64,000 nt of DNA from Chryseolinea lacunae (GTDB lineage Bacteria; Bacteroidota; Bacteroidia; Cytophagales; Cyclobacteriaceae), in contig NZ_JAERRB010000008.1 of NCBI RefSeq assembly GCF_016735595.1, forward strand, positions 124,001 through 188,000, in the 5' to 3' direction. The notes beneath the pieces are model-generated. The model was not told where the DNA came from. It saw only the letters and a program-made list of their open reading frames with translations, and ran no database searches. Shown one piece after another: positions 6,818-16,644 of this stretch (position 1 is its first letter; each line of letters opens with the position of its first letter). The translations under genes and the position numbers were made by a program.

Positions 6818-8737
6818 ATGATCTCCGTTTCCAATATTTCCTATTTTATCGGCGGCCGGGCACTTTACGAGAACGCCAGCATGTTTATCAAGCCCAAAGA
6901 CAAAATCGGGCTTATTGGCCTGAACGGACGGGGCAAATCCACATTGCTGAAAATCATCAACGGCGAGCTCACCCTCGACGCGGGCTCCATCAGCAAAAGC
7001 GGCGACTGCACCATCGGGTTCCTCAACCAGGACCTGCTCTCCTACCAAACTGAAGACTCCATCCTCACTGTGGCCATGGGCGCCTTCAAGGAAGTGGTGG
7101 GCATCGAACGCGAAATAGAACACGTCATCAAGACGCTGGAGACCGAATATTCAGACGCGCTGGTGGAAAAGCTCTCGAAGCTCCAGGAAAAATACGATCA
7201 CCTCGACGGCTACACCATTCAATCAAAAGCCGAAGAAGTATTGGAAGGTATCGGCTTTGTGACTGCCGACCTGCACCGCCCTCTGAAACAATTTTCGGGA
7301 GGCTGGCGCATGCGCGTGATGCTGGCCAAACTGCTCCTCGAAAAACCATCGCTGCTCATGCTCGATGAGCCTACCAACCACTTGGACCTTCCGTCTATTG
7401 AATGGGTAGAAAACTATCTGCGCACCTACGAAGGCGCGGTGATGGTGGTGTCGCACGATCGGACGTTCCTCGACAACGTGTCGACCAAGATCGTGGACGT
7501 GACCATGCAACAACTGGTGAGCTACGAAGGCAACTACAGTCACTACCTCGAAGAAAAAGAACTCCGCCAGGAAATCCAGCAGGGGGCCTACGAAAATCAG
7601 CAACAGAAAATAAAACAGACCGAACGTTTCATCGAACGTTTCCGTGCCAAGGCCACCAAGTCGAAGCAAGTGCAGTCGCGCGTGAAGGCGCTGGAGCGGA
7701 TGGACATGATTGAAGAAGTGGTGGACGACACCGCCGCGGTGAACTTCAAATTCAAATTCAGTCAGCAACCGGGTCGCTACATCGTTACCCTGAAAGACGT
7801 GTCGAAAGCCTATGGTCCGGTTGAAATTCTGAAGCACACGTCCATCTCGATCGAACGCGGCGACAAGATCGCCCTCATCGGTGCCAACGGAAAAGGAAAG
7901 TCAACCCTTCTCCGCATCATTTCCGACACCGAACCTGTGGATGGCGAACGCACCATTGGCTTCAACGTTATCCAGGCCTTCTATGCACAGCACCAGTTGG
8001 AATCGCTGCACCTCGAAAACGAAATCCTGGAGGAACTGAAGCAAGCGGGCTCCGGCAAAAGCGAACAAGAACTTCGCGGCGTGCTCGGCTGCTTCCTCTT
8101 CTCAGACGAAGACGTGTTCAAAAAGGTGAAAGTACTTTCAGGGGGAGAAAAGTCGCGTGTGGCGCTGGCCAAGACTCTAATTTCCGAAGCCAACTTCCTC
8201 CTCCTCGATGAGCCCACCAACCACTTGGACTTTATTTCAGAGAACATCCTCATCCAGGCGCTGCAACAATACCTGGGCAGTTTTGTGGTGGTGTCGCACA
8301 ACCGTCACTTTGTGACACAGATCGCCAACAAGATCTGGTATATCGAAGACAAACAAATCAAGGAATACCCCGGCACATACGATGAGTATGAATACTGGCG
8401 CAAAAAGAATGAAGCCGATGGTTTGAAAAAAGTGGAGCCGCCAAAAGCCGAGAAGAAGGTCGAGCAACCCAAGCCAAAGAAAACCAACACGCCCTCCACC
8501 GATGCCAAGCTGAAGATGCTGGAAAAGGATCTGAAAAAGGCCGAGGAGCAAATCACTCAACTCGAAGCAAAAAAGGCGTCGATTGAACAAGCCATGGCCA
8601 CGCCCGAAGTGTTTAACCATGTTGACAAACTGAAGACCACGCAAGCCGACTTTAAGAATGCACAGGAAGCCTTGGCCGTGGCCAACAAGAAATGGGAAAC
8701 GCTGGCCGAAGAAATCGATCAGCTCAATGCACAGTAG
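6818..8737 (+). CDS. ABC-F family ATPase with C-terminal coiled coil (Uup-like)
   Basis: A soluble 639-residue tandem ATPase of the ribosome-associated ABC-F class. Domain 1 has Walker A GLNGRGKST, signature FSGGWRMRV and Walker [13 protein letters not shown]. The linker helices follow (about residues 245-300). Domain 2 has GANGKGKST, LSGGEKSRV and [12 protein letters not shown]. Residues 560-639 form a Lys/Glu-rich region and a coiled coil typical of Uup C-terminal domains. Such proteins act at the ribosomal E site, or in Uup's case also in DNA or replication stability. Start: the frame opens at 6683, but ATG 6818 (MISVSNISYFIGG) is the family N-terminus. Confidence 0.92.
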   Translation: MISVSNISYFIGGRALYENASMFIKPKDKIGLIGLNGRGKSTLLKIINGELTLDAGSISKSGDCTIGFLNQDLLSYQTEDSILTVAMGAFKEVVGIEREIEHVIKTLETEYSDALVEKLSKLQEKYDHLDGYTIQSKAEEVLEGIGFVTADLHRPLKQFSGGWRMRVMLAKLLLEKPSLLMLDEPTNHLDLPSIEWVENYLRTYEGAVMVVSHDRTFLDNVSTKIVDVTMQQLVSYEGNYSHYLEEKELRQEIQQGAYENQQQKIKQTERFIERFRAKATKSKQVQSRVKALERMDMIEEVVDDTAAVNFKFKFSQQPGRYIVTLKDVSKAYGPVEILKHTSISIERGDKIALIGANGKGKSTLLRIISDTEPVDGERTIGFNVIQAFYAQHQLESLHLENEILEELKQAGSGKSEQELRGVLGCFLFSDEDVFKKVKVLSGGEKSRVALAKTLISEANFLLLDEPTNHLDFISENILIQALQQYLGSFVVVSHNRHFVTQIANKIWYIEDKQIKEYPGTYDEYEYWRKKNEADGLKKVEPPKAEKKVEQPKPKKTNTPSTDAKLKMLEKDLKKAEEQITQLEAKKASIEQAMATPEVFNHVDKLKTTQADFKNAQEALAVANKKWETLAEEIDQLNAQ

Positions 8738-8771
8738 TTTGGTATAACGTTAAGGGCAAGCCGGCAACCTT

Positions 8772-9380
8772 TTAATGCCAGCCAAAACCGAGCTGAATCA
8801 CAAACCGCTCCATCTTCTCCTTCACGGAGTAGTGTGGCGGCTCGTAGTAGAAGTCGGTGTAGGAGTAAAACTGGTCGGCATAGGTGAAGTCGTTCTGCTG
8901 ATAACGATAGCCTCCCGAAATATACATACTGAACTTTTCGGCCGAGAAACGATAGCCAGCTAATGCACTGGTCATCACGCCACCGCCGCCATCAACAAAG
9001 CTGTAGCCTCTGTTCTCCGATTGTGTGTAGTGCGCCGGACTGTAGCCTCCCACGCCTTGAACAAAGAACGCGCTGCTCTTCAGTCGCACAACATCCACCG
9101 AAGCAGTCGCAAACAACGGCACTACTTTCCACGGGCCGTAGGAATCATATTCAACACCCAGCCCAACCGATAGCCGCTTCACGCGAATGCCGTGTGTGGT
9201 CGCAAACGAAAAGGACGTCTTCTCCTGCCCGCTCCCGCCGATGAGCGCGCCCGACAAAAAATTGTTATAATACCGGATCTTTCTGCCCTCACGCTTCGTG
9301 CTGTCGCTTTGGGCGACGGCCGGCAAGTGCAGCATTAAAACAAACAGGACAACGAGGGATTTATTGGGCAGGCTCAACAT
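8772..9380 (-). CDS. Outer-membrane beta-barrel-like protein, unknown function
   Basis: A 202-residue exported protein: signal peptide (about residues 1-23, PAVAQ|S), then alternating amphipathic strands rich in Gly, Tyr and Ser (SVGLGVEYDSYGPW, FSMYISGGYRYQQNDF) ending in the aromatic-terminated strand FVIQLGFGWH, as expected for a small outer-membrane barrel. No named family recognised. Its ATG lies 20 nt inside the end of the LVIVD gene, so the two are translationally coupled and may work at the same surface site. Confidence 0.7.
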   Translation of the reverse strand: MLSLPNKSLVVLFVLMLHLPAVAQSDSTKREGRKIRYYNNFLSGALIGGSGQEKTSFSFATTHGIRVKRLSVGLGVEYDSYGPWKVVPLFATASVDVVRLKSSAFFVQGVGGYSPAHYTQSENRGYSFVDGGGGVMTSALAGYRFSAEKFSMYISGGYRYQQNDFTYADQFYSYTDFYYEPPHYSVKEKMERFVIQLGFGWH

Positions 9381-10707
9381 CGATGTGACTTAAAAGCTTG
9401 ATGTTCGCTTTGTCGGAATAGTCGTATTGAAAAATCCCGTCGGATCCAACCAGCATCAGAATCTTATCAAAAGGAATCACATCATAGCCATTGATGTCCT
9501 TGTAGTGGGCCAGCAGGTTTTTGTCGATCGCGGTCACGTCGGTAGCGTCAAAAGCCTTCAGGCCATCGTCGCCATCGCAGACAAATAGTGTATGATCGTC
9601 GATGCCCAACCCGTGGGGGTTGGTGAGCGGGTAAATCTTGATGAGCTGAGGTGCCTGGAGGTCGGCAATGTCAATCACTTCCAGCTGGTTGCTGAAACCC
9701 TGACAGCTGTTGCCCGAGCGAAGGGTCACGTAGGCATACTTGTCGTCAACCACCACGGGGTCGCAGCTTCTCACGTGTTCGTAGGTGCTCAGGAGTGCAG
9801 GTGCTTCGGGCGAGGATACGCTAAAGATATACATACCCGATGTGGAGCCGAGAAAGAGTTTGTCTTTATAAGGAAAGATGGTTTCGATTCCCCAATTCAC
9901 ATTGGTGCGTGTTTTGGCCACGGGGCTTTGTTCGGAGGTGATGTCGATCGATTGCAGGTCTGCACCGTCGAGCATAAACAGGTGGTTGGCGTTGATGGCC
10001 ATTCTAGCCAAAGAACCGCCCACTCCAGGGCCAGAGCCGGTCCCCGGAGTGATAGCGGCCTTTGTATTGAAAGCGGCGGCCGTTTGCATAGAAACGACTA
10101 CACCATTATCGTAGAGCATCCCTCCCCACGGCTGAATCACCGCGTCACAATCGGGTTGGGATATGTTAATAACTTTGGTCTGCTTCATGTCCGTCACAAC
10201 ACCGCGAGTGCCGTCAACATAAAAGCCCAGCGCGTTGGTGCTGGTGGTGATCACATTCTTGATGCGGCCCACTTCCTTTACGGCATTCAGGTTGTGAATG
10301 TCGAAGGCCACCAGGTCCAGATAGCTGTCGGCGTAGAGCGTGTTTCCCTTCACTGCCATATCGACGTTGCCGGGCACATGCAAAAACTTCAACGCTTTCG
10401 GATTGGCCGGGTCATGGTTGTCGATGATGTGGATGCCGTTGCCGGGCTCATTCACAAACAGGATATCGTCCTTAAAATAAATCTTCCCAAGACTTGTCAC
10501 GGGCTTCGGATCTTCGAGCTTCACGTCAGCGCGAATTTCTTCCATCGTGGTGTAGACCGGTTCATAGTATGCATACTCGCTGGTGACCTGACATTTGTCA
10601 GAACAACCTTCGAGCAAAACGCTGATGCCCAAAAGGACAGTCAGAAAAAGCAAAGCGTATAAGGAAACATGTATCCTCCTCTGCAATCTGTGCTCTAGTG
10701 TATCCAT
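9361..10707 (-). CDS. LVIVD-repeat lipoprotein
   Basis: A 448-residue surface or periplasmic lipoprotein with a long N-terminal hydrophobic segment and a lipobox at about residue 35 (VLLEGC). The mature part is an LVIVD-type beta-propeller: repeats of the kind GNTLYADSYLDLVAFDI, DDKYAYVTLRSGNSC, NQLEVIDIADLQAPQ and GLGIDDHTLFVCDGDDGLKA. Such propellers are presumed carbohydrate- or protein-binding, with no known enzymatic activity. It is the first gene of a coupled pair with the downstream barrel protein. Confidence 0.85.
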   Translation of the reverse strand: MDTLEHRLQRRIHVSLYALLFLTVLLGISVLLEGCSDKCQVTSEYAYYEPVYTTMEEIRADVKLEDPKPVTSLGKIYFKDDILFVNEPGNGIHIIDNHDPANPKALKFLHVPGNVDMAVKGNTLYADSYLDLVAFDIHNLNAVKEVGRIKNVITTSTNALGFYVDGTRGVVTDMKQTKVINISQPDCDAVIQPWGGMLYDNGVVVSMQTAAAFNTKAAITPGTGSGPGVGGSLARMAINANHLFMLDGADLQSIDITSEQSPVAKTRTNVNWGIETIFPYKDKLFLGSTSGMYIFSVSSPEAPALLSTYEHVRSCDPVVVDDKYAYVTLRSGNSCQGFSNQLEVIDIADLQAPQLIKIYPLTNPHGLGIDDHTLFVCDGDDGLKAFDATDVTAIDKNLLAHYKDINGYDVIPFDKILMLVGSDGIFQYDYSDKANIKLLSHIDVEPAQ

Positions 10708-10770
10708 ATAACGGTGCGGGTTTTGGGTTTAGGTGTTAGACACAACCGTCCGTGAAAAGGTTGGATAGCA

Positions 10771-12741
10771 TTAGTGAAAAATGTAGCGGAATCTCAGGCC
10801 CACATCAAAAGTGAGTGGTGTCGATTGTATGCCGAGATCAGACTTGTATACAGAGTTGAGCGGATAACGCAATCCCGGATTCAAAGCCAATCGATAGCGC
10901 TGACCAAATTTGTAGCTAAACTCCGTTCCCATCAATCCACTAAAATTCACTGAGCGATACGGCGAATCCTCTCCTCTTCCCTGGGTTGTCTGATCTAAAC
11001 TGCCACCCTCGGGAGTTATTGTATTCTGAAGAAACAAATCTGTCGACACACCGGCGTTCACCTGCAATCCAAACTTCCGGTTCACCACCAGATAGCCAGC
11101 CTGCAACGGCACGCTCATGAACCGCACACTGTTGTTCACAGCATACGGAAACGTTGGCGCGATTTTGTCGCCCGTGCGGCTCGAGGCATCGGCCGACTGC
11201 TGCGTCACATCACCCCACGAGTTGATCGACTCGGCCTTGAGCGATTGAAAGTTGTCGGAAGCGACCACCGTGTTCGCCGTGTAGTTGGACGATTGCGTGA
11301 GGTAGTTCACCCCACCCTGCAACACCCAACGGTTCGATAGCTTCGCCCCAAGGCTCACACCAAACGAGTACGACACACCCGAAGCCTTCGCCTGCTTGTC
11401 GGCCACGTTAGAGTTGTCGGCCGCGTTTGAAGACGCCGCCAGACTTGATGAGAATGTTTGAGGGGGCGTCACACTACTATTAATAGAGTTGAATCCACCG
11501 GCTGCAAATCCCACGGCAGTCCACAGGCGTTCCGATCGTTTTTTATCGTCCTTCTTATCTTCCTCCGCATAGGCCTTCTCTTCCGCTGCCAATCTAGCCA
11601 ACAGCAATTGTCCCGGGTCCGGAGTGTTGTCCGGAAACTTCAACACTGGTGTCTTTCCTTTGTAGAAAGGAGGAAGCGCCCGATCGGCAAATGCAACGGT
11701 CGTGTTTTCAGTCTTGGCGGATGCCGAGGGATTGATCACACTACCATGGTTAATTATCTGATTATCTGAATTTTTATCAACATTATTTAAAGCAATTGAT
11801 GACTCCGAATTCGATGCTTTGCTGACAGATGGGGTTGCCTTTACTAAGGTACCGGATGTAATTTTTCCGTCGGCCTCTTTTGCTCCACTCACTTTATTAC
11901 TTTCATTATGAGCAAGTTGAGTCGATTCAGCTCCGTCACCAGTGAGGGCCGTGGCATTCGACGTTGACTTTACAGGTGAAGCATTCCCTTGTTCGCTATT
12001 TCCATTATTGCCATTCAATGCAGCCCTATCTTTATCAGCATAAGCCAATTGGCTCGCTTTGTCACCACCTTCTCTTAAGGAATTGGAAGAAGCAGAATTT
12101 GATGTCCTATCCTTCAGCGAAACGAGGTTTGCGTCATCAGCTGTTCCATTCGACTTCTCAACGGATGGGGTATTGCCCCGCGCATAGGCCAACTGCGCCT
12201 CATTCGAGCCTTCAACAGATGTAGATCCATTTGATTCTTTTCCATTGATGGCCTGACGCTTATGATCAGCTTCCGGGGTATGGGCCTGCGCAATCAACAC
12301 ATCGATATCGCGCACATCCCCTGTCTTCAAGGCTTCAGAAGTTGCCTCGTCCGACTTAGGATAAGCACCCGTCACGGTCGCATCAGAATTCATTGATGCA
12401 GGATTCTCATTATCAGTAGTTTGATAACCTTCACGTAAAGTATTTTCATTAGTTACGCCGTCGTTCGTAGCGGGCGGCGTAGGTTGGTTAAAAGCAATAC
12501 CCGGTCCAACAGCAGAAGACTGCATGGCATAATAGCCCACGCCTGCCACGGCCATAGCAAAAGCAATGGACGCCGCGGCCAATAGCTTATAGAAGACAAT
12601 TCGCCGGCGCATCTTGTCTCCATCCGCCTTTTCCAGCTCAAGCTCAAGGTTGGTCCACACGCTTTCGCTGGGATTGGCCTCGGCTCCGGAAAATGCGTCT
12701 TTCACGGCATCTTCAAATTTTCGCCTCTCCATATCGTTCAT
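10771..12741 (-). CDS. Anti-sigma-like protein fused to a C-terminal outer-membrane barrel domain
   Basis: A 656-residue protein that starts 29 bp inside the upstream ECF sigma gene, the usual position for its anti-sigma factor. Residues 1-43 form a short cytoplasmic segment (FSGAEANPSESVWTNLELEL), 44-69 one membrane helix, and about 70-410 a low-complexity Ser/Asn/Thr/Ala-rich stretch with QLAYA-type recurrences. From about 412 (ERLWTAVGFAAGGFN) to the end runs a beta-barrel-like domain closing on DVGLRFRYIFH. Related ECF-linked proteins occur in Bacteroidota. The inferred role is to hold the sigma factor at the inner membrane while sensing the outer membrane. The final Phe/His-ending strand supports outer-membrane insertion. 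Confidence 0.75.
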   Translation of the reverse strand: MNDMERRKFEDAVKDAFSGAEANPSESVWTNLELELEKADGDKMRRRIVFYKLLAAASIAFAMAVAGVGYYAMQSSAVGPGIAFNQPTPPATNDGVTNENTLREGYQTTDNENPASMNSDATVTGAYPKSDEATSEALKTGDVRDIDVLIAQAHTPEADHKRQAINGKESNGSTSVEGSNEAQLAYARGNTPSVEKSNGTADDANLVSLKDRTSNSASSNSLREGGDKASQLAYADKDRAALNGNNGNSEQGNASPVKSTSNATALTGDGAESTQLAHNESNKVSGAKEADGKITSGTLVKATPSVSKASNSESSIALNNVDKNSDNQIINHGSVINPSASAKTENTTVAFADRALPPFYKGKTPVLKFPDNTPDPGQLLLARLAAEEKAYAEEDKKDDKKRSERLWTAVGFAAGGFNSINSSVTPPQTFSSSLAASSNAADNSNVADKQAKASGVSYSFGVSLGAKLSNRWVLQGGVNYLTQSSNYTANTVVASDNFQSLKAESINSWGDVTQQSADASSRTGDKIAPTFPYAVNNSVRFMSVPLQAGYLVVNRKFGLQVNAGVSTDLFLQNTITPEGGSLDQTTQGRGEDSPYRSVNFSGLMGTEFSYKFGQRYRLALNPGLRYPLNSVYKSDLGIQSTPLTFDVGLRFRYIFH

Positions 12742-13270
12742 AATACGTTGATTCTTTCAATAGCTTCGCCTGCAGCAAACTCTTGGCGCGGGCAAATTGT
12801 GATTTTGATGTTCCCTCCGATATCCCCAGAGACTCCGCAATTTCTTTATGGCTATAGCCTTCAATGGCAAACAGGTTGAACACAATCTGGCAACCCTGCG
12901 GCAAGGCCTGTATCATTTCGAGTAGCTGTGTAAAGTGGATTCCGGAGATGCTCATTTCTTCCTCGGGCAGGTTCACCTCCGTCACGTCTACCATCGGGTA
13001 GAGATAAAGTTTCTTGCGCTGAACGTTGAGGGCGGTGTTCACCATAATGCGCGTTATCCAGGTTTCCAGTTTTGCTTCCTGGCGGAAATCTTTGATGCCC
13101 TGAAACACTTTCACAAATCCCTCCTGGAGAATGTCTTCGGCTTCTGCCGTTGTCTTGGAGTAGCGCAGACACACCACCAGCATTTTTCGGCAATAGCGGT
13201 CATACAGAGCTTTTTGAATAGCCCTGTTGCCTTTGCGACATCCCTCAATGAGTTCCGGTTCGCTGAGCAT
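12713..13270 (-). CDS. ECF RNA polymerase sigma factor
   Basis: A 185-residue sigma-70 family factor of the ECF type. Region 2 (about residues 10-75) contains RYCRKMLVVCLRYSKTTAEA and the ILQEGFVKVF core-binding helix. Region 4 (about 125-175) has ALPQGCQIVFNLFAIEGYSH followed by the KEIAESLGISEGTSKSQFAR helix-turn-helix that reads the -35 element. Frames also open at GTG 13306 and ATG 13297, but MLSEPELIEGC at 13270 matches the normal ECF start. The gene overlaps its anti-sigma partner by 29 bp and is divergent from the DUF5103 lipoprotein gene, a plausible target. Confidence 0.92.
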   Translation of the reverse strand: MLSEPELIEGCRKGNRAIQKALYDRYCRKMLVVCLRYSKTTAEAEDILQEGFVKVFQGIKDFRQEAKLETWITRIMVNTALNVQRKKLYLYPMVDVTEVNLPEEEMSISGIHFTQLLEMIQALPQGCQIVFNLFAIEGYSHKEIAESLGISEGTSKSQFARAKSLLQAKLLKESTYYERYGEAKI

Positions 13271-13349
13271 GTACCCTATCGTTCCGCCATTTTGCATCTT
13301 AGACACTGGGTCTAACGGAAAAGTTGGAAATGGTTTATCTTTAGCACCA

Positions 13350-14624
13350 ATGAAATACGGTTATTTATTCCTGATGTGCCTGGGTCTGGCGTCGTGCACC
13401 CCCATCGCCCAAAGTTCGGTCAATTCCGATAGCAATCCTAAAGTGCTGAGGATGATGGATTTTGCCTACGAACCTCAAATCAAAACAATCATCCTCACCC
13501 CGGATGGGGCACCCGACCAACCCGCCGCAACCGCCCTCGGTCAATGGAATCTCATGCTCCAATTCGACGACCTGCGTGCCGAACGCGACACCTACTATGC
13601 ACGCCTCATTCATTGCAACCACGACTGGACCAAGTCCGATCTGCAAGACCTGGATTTCATGACCCAGTATAACGAGTTCCCCCTCAACAACAGCGAGTTC
13701 TCGGTCGACACACACCTTCCCTATGTTCACTACTGGCTCAACCTGCCCGGCGTGAAGCTGCCCGGCAACTATGTGCTGATGGTTTACCGCGGAAGCGATA
13801 AAGAAGATATTGTGCTCACCAAACGCTTCCTCGTGTATGACTCGCAGGTGAGTTTCACCAGCAACGGCAACCTCATCGGGGCAGGCTCCATTGCCAACAT
13901 GAACCAGCAATTGAACTTCACGGTCAACTACCAGAACATCAACATCCTTAACCCGCTGGTAGACGTGCATGTGGCCATCCGACAAAACCAGCGGTGGGAC
14001 AACATGGCCACCGACGTCAAGCCCAGCTTTGTGCGCGATATCGAGAAGGAGTTGGAGTATCGCTTCTTCGACGAAGCCAAGATGTTCAGGGGTGGAAACG
14101 AGTTTCGCTTTTTCGACCTGCGCTCGCTCAACTATCCGGGACGCAACGTGGCCCTGGTCGACAAAAAGCAAAAGCCCTTCGAAGCCTACATCGCCCGCGA
14201 CAAAACACGAGCAGACGAAGCCTACTCGCAATACAACGATCTGAACGGTGCCTTCGCCATCAGCAACCAGGATTATAAAGAACTGGCGTTCACCAACTAT
14301 GTGAACGTGAACTTCACGTTATCCAGCCCTCCCGTGAAAGGTGATGTGTATGTGGCCGGCGGCTTCAACTACTGGAATCTGAATTCGGAAAACAAAATGC
14401 AATACGACTCGGCCAAGTCGATCTATACGGCCCGGGTGCTGCTGAAGCAAGGCTGGTATGACTACCAATACCTTGTGAAATCGGCGACGTTGCCCCCCTA
14501 CTACTTTGAGGGCACGCACTTTGAAACCGAAAATTATTATGAAATCCTGGTCTACTACAAGCCGTTTCAACCGCGTGCCGACTTGTTGATCGGCTATCTG
14601 CGATTGGATAAAAATGCGCGCTAG
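13350..14624 (+). CDS. DUF5103-type lipoprotein
   Basis: A 424-residue lipoprotein: signal peptide MKYGYLFLMCLGLASC with the lipobox Cys at 16. The mature protein shows the DUF5103 features RLIHCNHDWTKSDLQDLDFM, LPYVHYWLNLPGVKLPGNY and a C-terminal Ig/CBM48-like part (GDVYVAGGFNYWNLN ... GWYDYQYLV). The family is nearly confined to Bacteroidota and its function is unknown. An ATG-less extension of the frame to 13227 exists but would place the signal peptide internally. TATCTTTA at 13336-13343 resembles a -7 box. The gene ends 4 bp inside the convergent Cas6-like gene. Confidence 0.85.
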   Translation: MKYGYLFLMCLGLASCTPIAQSSVNSDSNPKVLRMMDFAYEPQIKTIILTPDGAPDQPAATALGQWNLMLQFDDLRAERDTYYARLIHCNHDWTKSDLQDLDFMTQYNEFPLNNSEFSVDTHLPYVHYWLNLPGVKLPGNYVLMVYRGSDKEDIVLTKRFLVYDSQVSFTSNGNLIGAGSIANMNQQLNFTVNYQNINILNPLVDVHVAIRQNQRWDNMATDVKPSFVRDIEKELEYRFFDEAKMFRGGNEFRFFDLRSLNYPGRNVALVDKKQKPFEAYIARDKTRADEAYSQYNDLNGAFAISNQDYKELAFTNYVNVNFTLSSPPVKGDVYVAGGFNYWNLNSENKMQYDSAKSIYTARVLLKQGWYDYQYLVKSATLPPYYFEGTHFETENYYEILVYYKPFQPRADLLIGYLRLDKNAR

Positions 14625-15421
14625 GCGTAGTTCAAATCGTGTTGGGGTGTGCGCTGGATGGAGTCGTTGTTGGCGACATCCTGCATGCCGAATCCCTTGT
14701 GGGTGAAGTATCCCAAGCCATTTTCGTAAATGAATTGTTGAACTTCTTTCGCGGCGTATAGCGTGAACGGGAACGTGTAGCCACGCACTTCAAACTTCAC
14801 GTCGTTGTCGTAGAGCGGATAGATGCGGGCGAATTTTTTATGCGACGCCTGGATGCGTTGGATATAGTCGTGGTCGGCCACGATCTGGAATTTATAGAAC
14901 GATGCCAGTTGCTCGGCCGTATACTTGCCCGTGCTCTCCATTCGCGACAGCGTGGAATCGTAGAGCAAGTCGGAAAACTCGTCGCTTTCGGGCGACACGA
15001 ATTTCTTGCCGCTCTCGTCGTTGAACGTTGCCGGAATTACCACGATGGGCGAGATGCAGAGAAAGCGCGACTCGTCGGTGATCTTCACCGGCTCCTCCTC
15101 TTCTGTTGACTCGGGCACCAGGTGCATGTTGCCCACAATCACTTCCTTCTGCTCGAACAAACGGGCCAGAAAGTAGTCCATGAACGCCTTATCGGGACAG
15201 GCAAACACCAGCGTGACTTTGGCAGAAAAATAGTGAAGGCCTTTACGGCTCACTTTCGTCTGACCTTTGAGGCCGGAGAAGTTGTACTGATTGAATTCGA
15301 TGTAACTCTTTTCGGGGCCGAAAATGAGTAAGCCTTTAATGACCTGCGCGAGCAAGTATTGATGGTGAAATGGAACGTAAGCACCCCTGTTTTTCAGCGA
15401 AAAAATAATCCTGGTTCTCAA
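14621..15421 (-). CDS. Stand-alone Cas6-like endoribonuclease
   Basis: Cas6 enzymes cut CRISPR precursor RNA within each repeat. This 266-residue protein begins with RTRIIFSLKNRGAYVPFHHQ, the Cas6 N-terminal strand and helix with candidate catalytic His residues, and ends with the Gly-rich loop GLGYFTHKGFGM, the C-terminal hallmark of the RAMP fold (GhGxxxxxGFG). There is no ATG: the frame starts at TTG 15427 or, better by homology, TTG 15421. No CRISPR array or other cas gene lies in the window, so it is an orphan here. It could serve a distant locus in trans or act on other hairpin RNAs. Family assignment is from motif recognition only. Confidence 0.75.
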   Translation of the reverse strand: MRTRIIFSLKNRGAYVPFHHQYLLAQVIKGLLIFGPEKSYIEFNQYNFSGLKGQTKVSRKGLHYFSAKVTLVFACPDKAFMDYFLARLFEQKEVIVGNMHLVPESTEEEEPVKITDESRFLCISPIVVIPATFNDESGKKFVSPESDEFSDLLYDSTLSRMESTGKYTAEQLASFYKFQIVADHDYIQRIQASHKKFARIYPLYDNDVKFEVRGYTFPFTLYAAKEVQQFIYENGLGYFTHKGFGMQDVANNDSIQRTPQHDLNYA

Positions 15422-15543
15422 ACCCAAAAAATTTAAATGGGGTTAAAAAATTACCACAGCAAAAAGCCTGCTTAATACTGAATATGAGCAGTTTATAAAA
15501 CTAATAAAAAAACAGGAAGGTTCTAATGATTTGTAAGGAATCT

Positions 15544-16644
15544 TTAAACGTTGAATCGAAAATGCATGATATCGCCATCTTCCACCACGTATTCCTTGCC
15601 TTCGACCGACATTTTGCCGGCTTCCTTACAGCCTTGCTCGGTCTTATACTTCTGATAATCAGCTAACTTAATGACCTCGGCACGAATAAATCCTTTCTCA
15701 AAATCGGTATGGATCACGCCGGCAGCCGCAGGTGCTTTCCAACCGCGTTTTATCGTCCAGGCGCGCACTTCCTTCTCGCCTGCCGTGAAGTAGGTGATCA
15801 GGTCGAGCAGCGTATAGGATGCGCGAAGCAGTTTGTTCAATCCGGATTCGGTGAGGCCATATTCCTGCAGAAAAACGGCGCGGTCTTCCATAGATTCCAA
15901 TTCGGCGATCTGCGACTCGATGGCCGCACTGATCATTACCACCTCTGCATTTTCCAGCTTCACGTGTGCCCTCAAGGCATCCACATGCTTGTTGCCCGTG
16001 TGAATGTTGTCCTCTTCCACGTTGGCTACATACACCACAGGCTTGGACGTGAGCAGTTGAAGGTCGGCCACGGCGGTCTTGTCTTCTTCGCTCAATTCGC
16101 CCAGCACACGGGCATTTTTACCCGCTAGCAAGGTCTCCCTAAATAACTGAAGAACAGCAAGTTCTTTCTTCATCTTTACATCACCGCTTTTAGCAGCCCG
16201 CTCCACCCGCGACATCTTCTTCTCTACCGATTCCAGGTCTTTCAACTGCAATTCTGTGTCGATGATTTCTTTATCAGCCACCGGGTCCACGCGGCCGTCC
16301 ACGTGCACGATGTTGTCGTTTTCGAAGCAGCGCACCACGTGCACAATGGCGTTCACCTCGCGGATGTTGGCCAGGAACTGGTTGCCCAGGCCCTCGCCTT
16401 TGCTGGCGCCTTTCACCAGGCCGGCAATGTCCACAAATTCGATGGTCGTGGGAAGCACGCGTTGGGGGTTTACCAACTCTTCCAGGATCTTAAGCCGTTC
16501 GTCGGGAACGGTGATCACGCCTACGTTAGGTTCGATGGTACAAAACGGAAAATTGGCGGCCTCGGCCTTGTTGTTGGAAATGGCATTGAACAAGGTCGAT
16601 TTTCCAACATTTGGCAATCCCACAATACCGCACTGAAGTCCCAT
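15544..16644 (-). CDS. ychF: YchF/OLA1-type P-loop NTPase
   Basis: A 366-residue ribosome- and redox-linked NTPase of the Obg-related class that prefers ATP over GTP. Visible: Walker [10 protein letters not shown] (residues 8-16), switch region [20 protein letters not shown], and YVANVEE in place of the GTPase NKxD motif, which explains the altered nucleotide preference. A coiled-coil insertion (about 130-200) and a C-terminal TGS domain ([18 protein letters not shown] ... [16 protein letters not shown]) complete the family layout. Full length. Confidence 0.96.
   Translation of the reverse strand: MGLQCGIVGLPNVGKSTLFNAISNNKAEAANFPFCTIEPNVGVITVPDERLKILEELVNPQRVLPTTIEFVDIAGLVKGASKGEGLGNQFLANIREVNAIVHVVRCFENDNIVHVDGRVDPVADKEIIDTELQLKDLESVEKKMSRVERAAKSGDVKMKKELAVLQLFRETLLAGKNARVLGELSEEDKTAVADLQLLTSKPVVYVANVEEDNIHTGNKHVDALRAHVKLENAEVVMISAAIESQIAELESMEDRAVFLQEYGLTESGLNKLLRASYTLLDLITYFTAGEKEVRAWTIKRGWKAPAAAGVIHTDFEKGFIRAEVIKLADYQKYKTEQGCKEAGKMSVEGKEYVVEDGDIMHFRFNV

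Noticed and set aside
14630-14660. tRNA-like sequence GTTCAAATCG
   Set aside because: No acceptor stem, D-arm or anticodon stem could be built around it. No tRNA was found in the window.
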